Source: Acidobacteriota bacterium (GTDB lineage Bacteria; Acidobacteriota; UBA4820). Taken from it: 64,000 bases of DNA. How positions within the stretch are numbered: position 1 is the first letter of the stretch; each line of letters starts with the position of its first letter. The notes under the pieces are model-generated. The model made no database searches and was not told the origin of the DNA. It saw nothing but the letters and a program-made list of their open reading frames with translations. Where the stretch lies: assembly GCA_029559035.1 (NCBI GenBank), contig JAKQCT010000032.1, positions 53,368 through 117,367 of the forward strand. Direction: 5' to 3'. The position numbers and the translations under genes are program-made. Of this stretch, positions 52,112-60,117 are shown in pieces.

Positions 52112-52883
52112 TTACATGCACGCAAGATTCTATGGATCTTCTATCGGGAGATTTATGAGACCGGATCCCATCAACGGAAGCCCTGCAAATCCACAGAGTT
52201 GGAATCTTTATGCGTATGTTCAAAACAATCCGGTAAACTACAACGATCCCACGGGAATGGTAGTGAGACTTGGTTCTACTGCTGAAGGAGCAATGAGGAA
52301 ATTGCATGCGCTTCAGGAGGCTGCTGGCACCGGGGGAGAAACGCTAACGATGGAGAAAAAAGAACATTCTTTGTTCTTCGGATTGATCAAGTGGACCTCA
52401 TATGAACTTGGAACTAGCAATGCAGAAGCTCTCGGCCAAAGCGGCAACGTGGGCAAGGCACTTAATGAATGGATAGGGAGTGATCTCACGCTGGATATAT
52501 CGCTAGGACAAGACAGATTCACAATAAAGGGCGGAGGCGCGTACACGGAGCTTTCTGAGGGCGGAGCAAAGATTCACCTTGACCCGGAATCAGTGAAAGG
52601 TGCGTGGATCGGTGGAGTGGGGCAGACCTTAGGCACAGCCACCGCGCACGAGCTTGGACATAGCCTTTACAGACTGCATCCAGAATTGCTGGCTGCTTCT
52701 GAAGCTGGAAGATACGGCCATGTTTACCCAATGGGATACATGCTAAGAATGGAAGGCGCTAAAACTGAGGCTTTTCCTATAGCTTTTGAAAACAGCATAC
52801 GCCCCCCCAACCAGCAACGGCCCTACTGGATTGAAAAGAACGATTATGATTTACCGATCATCATGCCCAGCCCGCTGTGGTGA
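52098..52883 (+). CDS. Orphan Rhs C-terminal tip with M91-like zinc metallopeptidase domain
   Basis: 261 residues. Residues 4-53 are the end of an Rhs core ([20 protein letters not shown] ... NPQSWNLYAYVQNNPVN, NDPTG), normally preceded by more than 1000 residues of YD repeats, which are absent. Residues 54-261 are a toxin-type domain with HELGH (His184, Glu185, His188) and a downstream ENSIR region, resembling the M91/NleD family of zinc metallopeptidases used as effectors. AT-rich relative to the upstream genes. It may be a displaced tip kept as a recombination reserve. SD is weak. Confidence 0.75.
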   Translation: MTGCDYMHARFYGSSIGRFMRPDPINGSPANPQSWNLYAYVQNNPVNYNDPTGMVVRLGSTAEGAMRKLHALQEAAGTGGETLTMEKKEHSLFFGLIKWTSYELGTSNAEALGQSGNVGKALNEWIGSDLTLDISLGQDRFTIKGGGAYTELSEGGAKIHLDPESVKGAWIGGVGQTLGTATAHELGHSLYRLHPELLAASEAGRYGHVYPMGYMLRMEGAKTEAFPIAFENSIRPPNQQRPYWIEKNDYDLPIIMPSPLW

Positions 52884-52888
52884 TCGTA

Positions 52889-53299
52889 ATGAAAACAATT
52901 TTAAGATCTCTATGTATTTGGATAACTATCTGTGTTACAGCCCTTGTTCTTGGGTTACTTCCATACGCATTCGTAATATGGCATGACAGTCATGACTTGG
53001 AGGGACGACAACATTTGAACCAAGTCATTCCACCTTTTGTTTATACATGTGTTCGTGGTCTCACCTGGTTACCATATCAAGTGGCGCACCGTTGGGTAGC
53101 CTTAGGCTCGGCGTTCTGGGATCATTCTGGGAGCAGTAGCTATATAGTAGATAGCTACTGGTCTTTTTCAAATCCTTACATGCTGGGCGAAATGGCCATC
53201 AGTTTCGCGGTGTACTTCGCTCTCTTCAGCTTGATTGAAATTCTTCGAAGAATCATCTTGAAGTTCATTCGTTCCGCGCGTTCACCTGCAAAAGCTTAA
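52889..53299 (+). CDS. Small membrane protein next to the Rhs tip, possible immunity protein
   Basis: 136 residues. Membrane helices at about 8-32 and 100-125, with a soluble part between. Not recognised. Its position directly after an Rhs effector domain (5 bp) and the matching AT-rich composition suggest an immunity protein or a gene carried with the tip; this is inference. Confidence 0.55.
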   Translation: MKTILRSLCIWITICVTALVLGLLPYAFVIWHDSHDLEGRQHLNQVIPPFVYTCVRGLTWLPYQVAHRWVALGSAFWDHSGSSSYIVDSYWSFSNPYMLGEMAISFAVYFALFSLIEILRRIILKFIRSARSPAKA

Positions 53300-53861
53300 C
53301 CCGGAGGCAGGGTCTGCCCCCTCGTGCGCGGCCCTACGGTCCTTGGCAGCCTGCAGGCGCAGCCCCGTTTCTTTTCTTTAGCCGCCCCCGCCCCAAGTGG
53401 CCGCTAGCGGCCATCCTGAGCGAGGCTTCGCAGTCCAGCCCGCGAAGGATCTCCTCACCCTCAGTCTGGCCTCGTTCGTCATTTTTGCCCGCGTAAGCGG
53501 CTGCGTTCGCCTCTTGCGCGGGTCATGCTTCGGGCTTCAGGGCAAAGGTCGTGCCGGGGGCCCCTCCCGGCCTCCCTCCGTCACGGCCTTTGCAATCGCC
53601 TCCGATAAGCGGCCGCTTATCGGACATTCCCCGCCCGGCTTCACTCCGCTCGCCCTCCGGGTTAACATAAGGCATCTTATGTACAAGCCCTCCGCTGCCG
53701 CTCCGGGAACTTACGCGGGCAAGGGCCGTCCGCGCGGCCGTCTTCGGGCGGGGGCGGGAAACGCCGCGCTTGCGGCGCAGGTGTCGCGCCCCGTTCGGGC
53801 TTCGCCCTCACCGGCGATATCAGTGAGCTTGTTATTTGCGGATAAAATCGTTGATGTCGGT
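53300..53861. other. GC-rich non-coding gap with perfect palindromes
   Basis: No supported gene. Contains a perfect 16-bp palindrome at 53398-53413 (TGGCCGCTAGCGGCCA), a perfect 24-bp palindrome at 53601-53624 (centre AAGCGGCCGCTT) and a 7-bp stem ACATAAG/CTTATGT at 53665-53682. Sharply GC-rich in contrast to the Rhs tip just upstream. A long open plus-strand frame here is a GC artefact. Confidence 0.6.
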
Positions 53862-54647
53862 TCAATCCAGCAGGTATTTCATCTCCGGAACATCTTTCAG
53901 ATACCCGATCCTGTTGGCGCCGTACTTTACTATGAGGACGGGCGTCCCCACGCTCACCTTGTCGTAAACGGCGGTGATGTCATCGTCGGAAAGGGCGACG
54001 CAGCCAAGCGTCCAGTTAACACCGCCGTCGTTTCCGGGCATGCCGGTCCCCTTGCCGTGGATCTCGATCAGCCCGCCGATCTTGTCCGACTCCCCGATCT
54101 CTCCGGACCTTTTCAACTGCCTGAACCTGCTGCGGTCGTCGGCGTTCGGATAGTTGATCAGCAGGGCCTTGAAATACTTCGTCCCGTCCCCCTCCTTCTT
54201 CGCCTCAATCCTGTAAAGCCCTTCGGGTGTGCAGTAGTCGCCCTGCCGAGTCTTTTGATTATAGGGGTTGAATCCCAGCTCGATGTCGTACTTCGCTGTG
54301 ACCTTCCCGCCGTTCACCATGTTGAGCTTGTACGCGGCCTTGTCGATGATTATCGCCGGGCCACCGTGCTTTCTCGAATGGTCGATCGTCTTTGTTATTT
54401 CGGCGTGGAACGAGGCCAGCTTTTCCTTCGAGAATTCGTAGCACGCCTGGAAAAGTTCCTTCGGGGATATGTCGATCATCAGGAACAGGTCGTCGGTCAA
54501 GAGGCGGTCGCATGGCGTCATCACGATGGAAGGGGTTCCGCCGCCCTCGGGGGATTCTTTCTCCTGCGAAAGGCCGGAAGGCTGGAAAAAGACGAACAGG
54601 ATCAGGGCTGCCGCGTAAAGCAGGCGGGCCGGGCCATGACCGGTCAA
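53862..54647 (-). CDS. L,D-transpeptidase (YkuD domain) protein
   Basis: 261 residues. N-terminal hydrophobic segment (LLYAAALILFVFF) for export. YkuD catalytic region IEIHGKGTGMPGNDGG ... WTLGCVALSDDDI with the catalytic Cys. Cross-links peptidoglycan or anchors proteins to it in the periplasm; the specific role is undetermined. TTG start overlaps the stop of the GDYXXLXY gene (TTGA). Confidence 0.85.
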   Translation of the reverse strand: MTGHGPARLLYAAALILFVFFQPSGLSQEKESPEGGGTPSIVMTPCDRLLTDDLFLMIDISPKELFQACYEFSKEKLASFHAEITKTIDHSRKHGGPAIIIDKAAYKLNMVNGGKVTAKYDIELGFNPYNQKTRQGDYCTPEGLYRIEAKKEGDGTKYFKALLINYPNADDRSRFRQLKRSGEIGESDKIGGLIEIHGKGTGMPGNDGGVNWTLGCVALSDDDITAVYDKVSVGTPVLIVKYGANRIGYLKDVPEMKYLLD

Positions 54648-55384
54648 TATCTCTTCCCGTCGATGTAGAGGCCGGTTATGAGACCCTTGCCCTTTTTGTT
54701 GAGGGATATTTCCACGAGGACTTCACTGGATCGAGGGGCGCTTTCGATGATTCGTCCCTTGCCCTCCTCCACGAAATAGCTCTCGATGCCGTATTGGACG
54801 TCCATCGTCTGGTATTTCGTTTCGACCACTTCCTCAATGACGCCCTTGACAGTGACCACTTCCTCGCCGTAGCACTTCTGAGAATGCTCGGCGTTCTCCT
54901 TCATGGAGTTCTGGACGTTGCCCTGTCTGTCTATACAGAAGACCACAGTGTCGTCCTTCTTCATTCCGTAGAACCACTGAGGATGGAATGTTTTCATCGT
55001 GCCGTCCTCAGTCTTCACGCTCACTTCCCACTTGGAATTGGTTCTCTGGCCGTATTTGGTCTTTCCTGCAACATAAAGCCCTTCAGCCGGCCGTTTCGAG
55101 GAAACCGACACCGCTTCGTAATAATCCTTGTCGCCTTTGGAGATCGCCACATACACCTTGTCGTTCCTCTGGAAAGTCTCCTTGCATCCCAGGGAATCAA
55201 GGTCCAGCGAGGAAATGTCGTAGTTAAGCCGGGCGTAATCTCCCCTGAAGATGTCGCGCGGGTCGACGGGAACCGTCTTCAGTTTTATCTTTTCCCCGCG
55301 CGCGATCCACGCCTGCTTCATGCCGATCATCCCGACGAGAAAAAGCGCCTGCAGGACCACCAGAAGGATGTATTTCGTCCTCAT
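54644..55384 (-). CDS. GDYXXLXY-domain membrane protein
   Basis: 246 residues. N-terminal membrane helix (YILLVVLQALFLVGMIGM), then DPRDIFRGDYARLNYDIS with the diagnostic GDYxxLxY motif. Such proteins are regularly encoded beside DUF2157 membrane proteins, as here (4-bp overlap). Function not known; the periplasmic domain probably pairs with the DUF2157 partner. Confidence 0.88.
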   Translation of the reverse strand: MRTKYILLVVLQALFLVGMIGMKQAWIARGEKIKLKTVPVDPRDIFRGDYARLNYDISSLDLDSLGCKETFQRNDKVYVAISKGDKDYYEAVSVSSKRPAEGLYVAGKTKYGQRTNSKWEVSVKTEDGTMKTFHPQWFYGMKKDDTVVFCIDRQGNVQNSMKENAEHSQKCYGEEVVTVKGVIEEVVETKYQTMDVQYGIESYFVEEGKGRIIESAPRSSEVLVEISLNKKGKGLITGLYIDGKRY

Positions 55385-56598
55385 GCGAGCTCCTCCAGCC
55401 TGAAGGAAGCCAGCACCTTGCGCCGCTTCTTTTCTAGGAATATCCCTCCCGCGAGAAGCATGATCCCGCCCGCGATGAAGAATATCGAACGGGGAAGCAG
55501 CTCCCAGAAGAAGTCGAAATACCTTGCGATCACGTCGAGGACGAAGAAAAGGATGCCGATGTTGATGTAGGCGTTGTATCTCTTGATGTAGCCGAGGACG
55601 ATGATCCCGACTATCATCGCGGCGTAAACAAGGTTCGCGATGATCGAATGGCTCTCCTCATGCGAATAATGATCGGGCATCCCCTGAGGGACCAAAAGCC
55701 CGGGGATTATCCAGAAACAGACTAGCGCCATGAGGCCCGATAGCCCCGCCGCCTCTGCTACCCAGCCCTTCTCCCTGTTCTTCGGCAGAAGGAATGCCAT
55801 CATTGAAACGGCGAACGCCGCCGCGATCACCGCGTAGAAGACCGCAAGCCCGGGCGATCCCAGCCTCCACCTGTCCACCTCGAAAGTGAAGGCGTATCCC
55901 GCGACGAATACCGAAAGGACTCCGAGGACGACGTACGGCCCCGCCAGCCCCTTTACCGGCTCGAATTTGCGGTGCGTCAGGCCGACCGCCCAGAACATAA
56001 GGCCCGAGGCCAGGTAAAGAGCGACGAAGCTGAAGAACGAATCGTGCCCCTCCAGCCTGAACGAAGTCTCCATCCCCATCCACAGGAGAAGATCGAGAAG
56101 GCTCAACAAGAGGATGGACCTGAATTTCAGAAGGTACGCCAGCGGAAGGACGCCGAGCCCCCACATCAGCGGGCCGTTCGGGTAGTGGACCGAGATGTTG
56201 TAGATCTGCGCGATAAGGAATATCCCCGCGCCGTAAATTATCGTTCCCAGCAGGATCAGCGACGCCCCAACCTTCGGGAAGGTCTTTTTTTCATACCTCA
56301 GATACCAGCCCGCGGCGTAGGTCGCGAAGAGGGAAAGGAAGATTATCGCCAGCTTGCCCGCCCTCGGGATCATCGACCAGTTCGCCGCGATGAAGAGGAT
56401 CACGCCCACTCCGATCAGGATGCTCCCCATCACCGAGATGACGGTAATGAGCGTGCTCGATCCCGCCTTCTCCTCCGCCTCCTCAAGGACGCGGTACCGC
56501 GAAAGGATCCGCTCCTCCTGCTCCGGCGCGATTATCCCCTCCGAGATCCACGCCTTCAGTTCGCCCTTCAGCTTCCGGACAAAATCTATATCTGCCAT
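55381..56598 (-). CDS. DUF2157 multi-pass membrane protein
   Basis: 405 residues. N-terminal soluble helix region (about 1-45, ISEGIIAPEQEERILSRY), then about 10 membrane helices, matching DUF2157. Usually paired with GDYXXLXY proteins. TACAAT lies 9 bp upstream of the ATG on the minus strand (5'-TACAATACCTTTATGG), so a leaderless transcript is possible; no SD is seen. Bases 56452-56598, its first 49 codons, are duplicated at 62778-62924. Confidence 0.88.
   Translation of the reverse strand: MADIDFVRKLKGELKAWISEGIIAPEQEERILSRYRVLEEAEEKAGSSTLITVISVMGSILIGVGVILFIAANWSMIPRAGKLAIIFLSLFATYAAGWYLRYEKKTFPKVGASLILLGTIIYGAGIFLIAQIYNISVHYPNGPLMWGLGVLPLAYLLKFRSILLLSLLDLLLWMGMETSFRLEGHDSFFSFVALYLASGLMFWAVGLTHRKFEPVKGLAGPYVVLGVLSVFVAGYAFTFEVDRWRLGSPGLAVFYAVIAAAFAVSMMAFLLPKNREKGWVAEAAGLSGLMALVCFWIIPGLLVPQGMPDHYSHEESHSIIANLVYAAMIVGIIVLGYIKRYNAYINIGILFFVLDVIARYFDFFWELLPRSIFFIAGGIMLLAGGIFLEKKRRKVLASFRLEELA
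56452..56598 (-). repeat. 147-bp direct repeat, copy 1 (5' end of DUF2157 gene)
   Basis: Matches 62778-62924 at all but one base (ATA here, ATG in the other copy, near the start codon). Same orientation. With copy 2 it brackets the 6.2-kb accessory segment. Confidence 0.9.
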
Positions 56599-56765
56599 AA
56601 AGGTATTGTAGCGAAGTTGTGAAAAAACTCAACCTTGTTGGACTAAGGGAAAGACAAACCTTCCATTGCATAAAGCTCTTCTAAGTGTTGATTCTCGGCG
56701 GCAATCCACTTATTCTCTATGATGGGATGGCTTGTCAGGGTATCGGGGTCCGAGAAATCTCACCT

Positions 56766-57020
56766 TCAGTCATAAATGGTCCCAATAACCGCCAAGTGTA
56801 TCCCCCCCCTTTTGATAGACTTCATGCACAGCCTTACTGCCATTTCAAGCCGATGCTGATATGTGGGTTCTTTCAGTTTTTCGGTATAGATATGGGAAAA
56901 AACAAGGTCAAACGGCTCCGGTAGGGGTGAAAGCATCTTCAACAGATTACAAGCCAAGACAAGCTCTTTCTTGCAGAGAGCCTTTTCAACACGCTTAAAA
57001 ACGAATTCCCTCTTTTCCAT
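56766..57020 (-). CDS. Small hypothetical protein of the accessory segment
   Basis: 84 residues with a strong SD (AAGGAGG) 5 bp before the ATG. Basic N-terminal half (KRVEKALCKKELVLACNLLKML), helical, Cys-containing, no membrane helix. Not recognised. Low GC. Last gene of the minus-strand set that includes the AAA ATPase. Confidence 0.6.
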   Translation of the reverse strand: MEKREFVFKRVEKALCKKELVLACNLLKMLSPLPEPFDLVFSHIYTEKLKEPTYQHRLEMAVRLCMKSIKRGGIHLAVIGTIYD

Positions 57021-57084
57021 GGAACCTCCTTTTTATAAAAACTTAATGCCTTGATGCAATAGTTAAAGCCATTTGAAATAATGA

Positions 57085-57582
57085 TTACAGATGAGAAGCC
57101 CCTTCCCATCTAACAGGCCATTTCTTGACTAACTCCTCGATGCAATTAACCGCCACTGAAATCTTTGGGGCATCAAGTTTGAATTGCATCGTGTATTCTT
57201 CACTGCCTATTTTTCTCACTATCTCGACGTTAATGCAGAATATGCTCTTTTGCGGGCCATCTATCCTCAATACCTCAAGTGTGACCCTTTCCTTTAATGA
57301 ATTCTGATCGAACATAATAAGCGTCGGTATGAGTTCTTCACCTGCAGCGAGTCCTTGAAGGTCGAGCCCGAATTTTTTAACTTGATCAACATATAGGTAT
57401 AAATACGGTTCCAGGATGCGGACTCCTTCAGTCTCGCTGGCAGCCTGTAATTCCAAGATATTGTAGTCCATGGGATAGTCGGTATTGGAAATGTTTTGTA
57501 GGTACCCCTTTACCCACACATTGAAATTCCCGAGCATGAGGTCCGGGTTGGTTGAATCCGAAAAGTCCAATCTTTCGTGCAT
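57085..57582 (-). CDS. Hypothetical protein of the accessory segment
   Basis: 165 residues; AAGGAAAGGGTG upstream. Predicted beta-rich, acidic, cytosolic, no signal. The sequence (YLYVDQVKKFGLDLQGL, VTLEVLRIDG) does not match a family I know. Same orientation and low GC as its neighbours; likely cotranscribed with the NTase-like gene (40-bp gap). Confidence 0.6.
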   Translation of the reverse strand: MHERLDFSDSTNPDLMLGNFNVWVKGYLQNISNTDYPMDYNILELQAASETEGVRILEPYLYLYVDQVKKFGLDLQGLAAGEELIPTLIMFDQNSLKERVTLEVLRIDGPQKSIFCINVEIVRKIGSEEYTMQFKLDAPKISVAVNCIEELVKKWPVRWEGASHL

Positions 57583-57622
57583 TTAATTCACCCTTTCCTT
57601 TCGTTATGCCTCTCCAAACTCT

Positions 57623-58330
57623 TTATTTCTTCTCCTCTTCTTTCCGCTTCCATTTCATTCTTATCTTGGAGTATTGGACATAGAGCGAACAGCATATGTT
57701 GATATCCTCGATCTTCTTGTATAGCGGCTGGCGGGCGTTGTTCCTGTGGTATTTCACTTTATGCTTGTACTGTTTGGGTGTTCGCCATATCGCCTTTATC
57801 GACTGCTGCCTCATCTCTTTGAAATGCCATCTTTCGTCCTCCTGCCTGTAGATCTCTTCTTTTCCGTGCTTTTTGACGATTCGGGAGATCAGGGAGAAAT
57901 CCAGGTTCATGTAATCGCAGAAGTCGAAGGTGAAGCACTGTTCGTTCCTGAGCGGGGGTTCAAGGAACATCACGAGCAGGTATTCGGGGCGGACAACTTT
58001 TACCTTCATCCCGCCGGGGAACTTCTTGACGAGGGCTGCGTTCAGGGCGTCCCCGAATATCCCTTCCGCCGCGACGATCTTGAAAGTAAAGCCGTTGATG
58101 CGGACCTTTCCCTTCGAATATTCATCCTTTTCCCCCATCCCGGCGAGCCTCGCCTGCATCTCATCGATCGAATCCTTCGAAGAGGGAGATACAATAACTT
58201 CCAACTCCTGGAAGGTTCTCGGCTCGCCCCAGATCTCGCCGGCGATAGCCCCGCTCACGGCCCACTCTTCGATGAGCCCTTTTTCCCTGAATCGCTCAAT
58301 AAATTTGAGGTTCGCCATTATATCGAACAT
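57623..58330 (-). CDS. Nucleotidyltransferase-like protein with degenerate active site
   Basis: 235 residues, AAGGAG SD upstream. N-terminus WAVSGAIAGEIWGEPRTFQELEVIV mimics the AbiEii-type nucleotidyltransferase signature (GGxAxxxxGxxRxTxDxD), but the first Gly is Ser and the catalytic DxD is ExE. A region VKVVRPEYLLVMFLEPPLR follows, as in that fold. The C-terminus is very basic (MKWKRKEEEKK). Probably a pseudoenzyme or altered NTase binding nucleic acid. It lies 39 bp downstream of the AAA ATPase gene. Confidence 0.6.
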   Translation of the reverse strand: MFDIMANLKFIERFREKGLIEEWAVSGAIAGEIWGEPRTFQELEVIVSPSSKDSIDEMQARLAGMGEKDEYSKGKVRINGFTFKIVAAEGIFGDALNAALVKKFPGGMKVKVVRPEYLLVMFLEPPLRNEQCFTFDFCDYMNLDFSLISRIVKKHGKEEIYRQEDERWHFKEMRQQSIKAIWRTPKQYKHKVKYHRNNARQPLYKKIEDINICCSLYVQYSKIRMKWKRKEEEKK

Positions 58331-58369
58331 CTGTGACTCCTTTCGAGTTGAATTTTGGGCGGGGCCATT

Positions 58370-59884
58370 TTAACCTCCAAAGCCGCAAATTCTTTTCGCG
58401 GCGAAAGATTTTCCAAGTTTCTTCATTTCGTCGGAGGCTAGCCCCTGCAGGAAAAGGGTGTCCACCTGCAGGTCTTCGCCCTCGACGACCTTCATTTTGT
58501 TGGCCTTCCTGACAGCGTTGGCGATGAGCCCGCCGGAAATCTCGATTCGCGAGAGTACCCCGAGATCCAGGCCGTCGTCGTCAAGACCGTTCTTCTTCAG
58601 TTCCTTTTCCCATATTTCTGCTCTCTCAGCGACATTCGGGAGCCTGTACTCGATCACTTCGTCCAGTCTCCTCAGGAGTGCGTCATCGAGGGCTTCAAAG
58701 AGGTTGGTGCAGAGAATTACGCTCACTTTCCTCGTTTCAATAAGCTTGAGGACATGATTCACCTGATTGTTCTCCCAGGATCTGTTGTCCATACGGCGCT
58801 CCTTGAAAAAAGAGTCGGCCTCATCCATGAAGATTATTGCCTTGTCCTTCTCGGCCTGGTCGAAGCAGTTAGAGAGACTCTTTTCCGTCTCTCCCACATA
58901 CATTTCCAGAACTTTCGACAGATCGAGTGTTACCAGCGGTTTCCCGAGTTCACCCGCCAGCGCGAGCGCCGTATAGGTCTTTCCCGTACCCGGAGGCCCC
59001 CAGAATAAAAGCTTGAAGGGCGCTTTCTTATCCAGTCCGTGGTGCTTCACAACATACTTAAGCTTGAGTATCGCCTCCTTGTCGAGGACGAGGTCGTCGA
59101 GCCTGAGTTTGGGTATATCGTGTTTTATCCGTCGCTCTTTTTCCGAAGGATTTCGCCCGCTTTTGCCGAACCTGAAGAGGCCTCCCTGTCTTCTCGGGAA
59201 GTCGCTCTCATAATCCTCAGGAAGTATGTGGCAGGGTTCAATTCCCAGTAAAGCCCTGTACCCTTTTTTGTTTAGCCATAAGATGTACCTGAACGTCACT
59301 CTTTCCTGATTCAAGTCCAGCAGAGAGTCATCCCTCTTTGCGTACTTGACCAGTTTTTCCCCCTCGACCGCGTGGCTTTCAATGGGAATTTCCAAGAGCC
59401 TCAGTATCCTTGGAATGTCATCCAGCGAAACCTGCCTGTATGTTTCAGCGTAGATGGAGGCTAGAATAGCTGCAATCGCTTTCGCAGAGATAGGCATTTC
59501 AAGGCCCTTCAGGAAGGGAAAAGCCTCCTCGTTGTTAAGGACTGAGGCGGGCGACGGGCTCTTTTGGCGCTCGTTCCGTCCAAATGCCGCCATTCTGTTT
59601 TCACCGAGCTTCCTCATCCTTCGGACCATCTCTCCCGCCGATTCTCTAACGGGCTCTTCGACGGGCTCCGGTGTTTCTTCCGCCTTTCGGGACTCCACGG
59701 CATCTTCCGGCTCCTTAAGCTTCATCTCAACCAGCAGCTTGTCGAGATCGCCTTCGAGAAAAAGCTCTTCGTGGCAGCGGATCCTCGCCTTTAGGTCGTG
59801 GCCAACCGCCAAGAACGCCTTCCAGCTCAGTGTATACTCCGGCAATGATGGTTTTATCCATACTGAACTATGCCTACGTTTCAT
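58370..59884 (-). CDS. AAA+ ATPase
   Basis: 504 residues. Residues 1-280 unknown, with an acidic, Glu/Pro-rich stretch (about 56-80). AAA domain about 285-460: Walker A GPPGTGKT (296-303), Walker B IIFMDEAD (350-357), sensor 1 CTN, Arg finger region LRRLDEVIEYRLP (about 404-416). Resembles classical single-AAA enzymes of the FtsH/Cdc48/katanin type, without a protease or nuclease domain. The N-terminus may recognise substrate. No strong SD is visible. Divergent from the WYL regulator across about 230 bp. Confidence 0.85.
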   Translation of the reverse strand: MKRRHSSVWIKPSLPEYTLSWKAFLAVGHDLKARIRCHEELFLEGDLDKLLVEMKLKEPEDAVESRKAEETPEPVEEPVRESAGEMVRRMRKLGENRMAAFGRNERQKSPSPASVLNNEEAFPFLKGLEMPISAKAIAAILASIYAETYRQVSLDDIPRILRLLEIPIESHAVEGEKLVKYAKRDDSLLDLNQERVTFRYILWLNKKGYRALLGIEPCHILPEDYESDFPRRQGGLFRFGKSGRNPSEKERRIKHDIPKLRLDDLVLDKEAILKLKYVVKHHGLDKKAPFKLLFWGPPGTGKTYTALALAGELGKPLVTLDLSKVLEMYVGETEKSLSNCFDQAEKDKAIIFMDEADSFFKERRMDNRSWENNQVNHVLKLIETRKVSVILCTNLFEALDDALLRRLDEVIEYRLPNVAERAEIWEKELKKNGLDDDGLDLGVLSRIEISGGLIANAVRKANKMKVVEGEDLQVDTLFLQGLASDEMKKLGKSFAAKRICGFGG

Positions 59885-60054
59885 ATAACCGCCCCTGTTT
59901 CTTTTTCGGTATCCCCGCGTTCCAACCGGTATTCTTCTTCTCTAGCACTAAAAGCGTTTTTCTTCATCATATCATCCTCCTTCGCATGCCCTGTGTTTCA
60001 ATTGCAGTTTCGCGAAGACATATCGCGGATGGTTCGTATATGTTATAAAACGAG

Positions 60055-60100
60055 GATGTTGTATATCGATCTACATCGTTCTACATCAATCTGGTATAAT
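60055..60100 (+). promoter_or_regulatory. WYL gene promoter with tandem operator-like repeats
   Basis: TATAAT at 60095-60100 preceded by TGG (extended -10), 17 bp from the WYL ATG. Upstream are direct repeats TCTACATC (60070-60077 and 60080-60087, 10-bp spacing) and GATGTTG (60055-60061), nearly the inverse. One-turn spacing suggests a site for the WYL protein or a partner. Confidence 0.5.
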
Positions 60101-60117
60101 TGACCCGGGAGGAGACG

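Noticed and set aside
53397..54668. 423-codon open frame on the plus strand
   Set aside because: It runs antisense through the L,D-transpeptidase gene and through a GC-rich non-coding gap; no domain and no SD.
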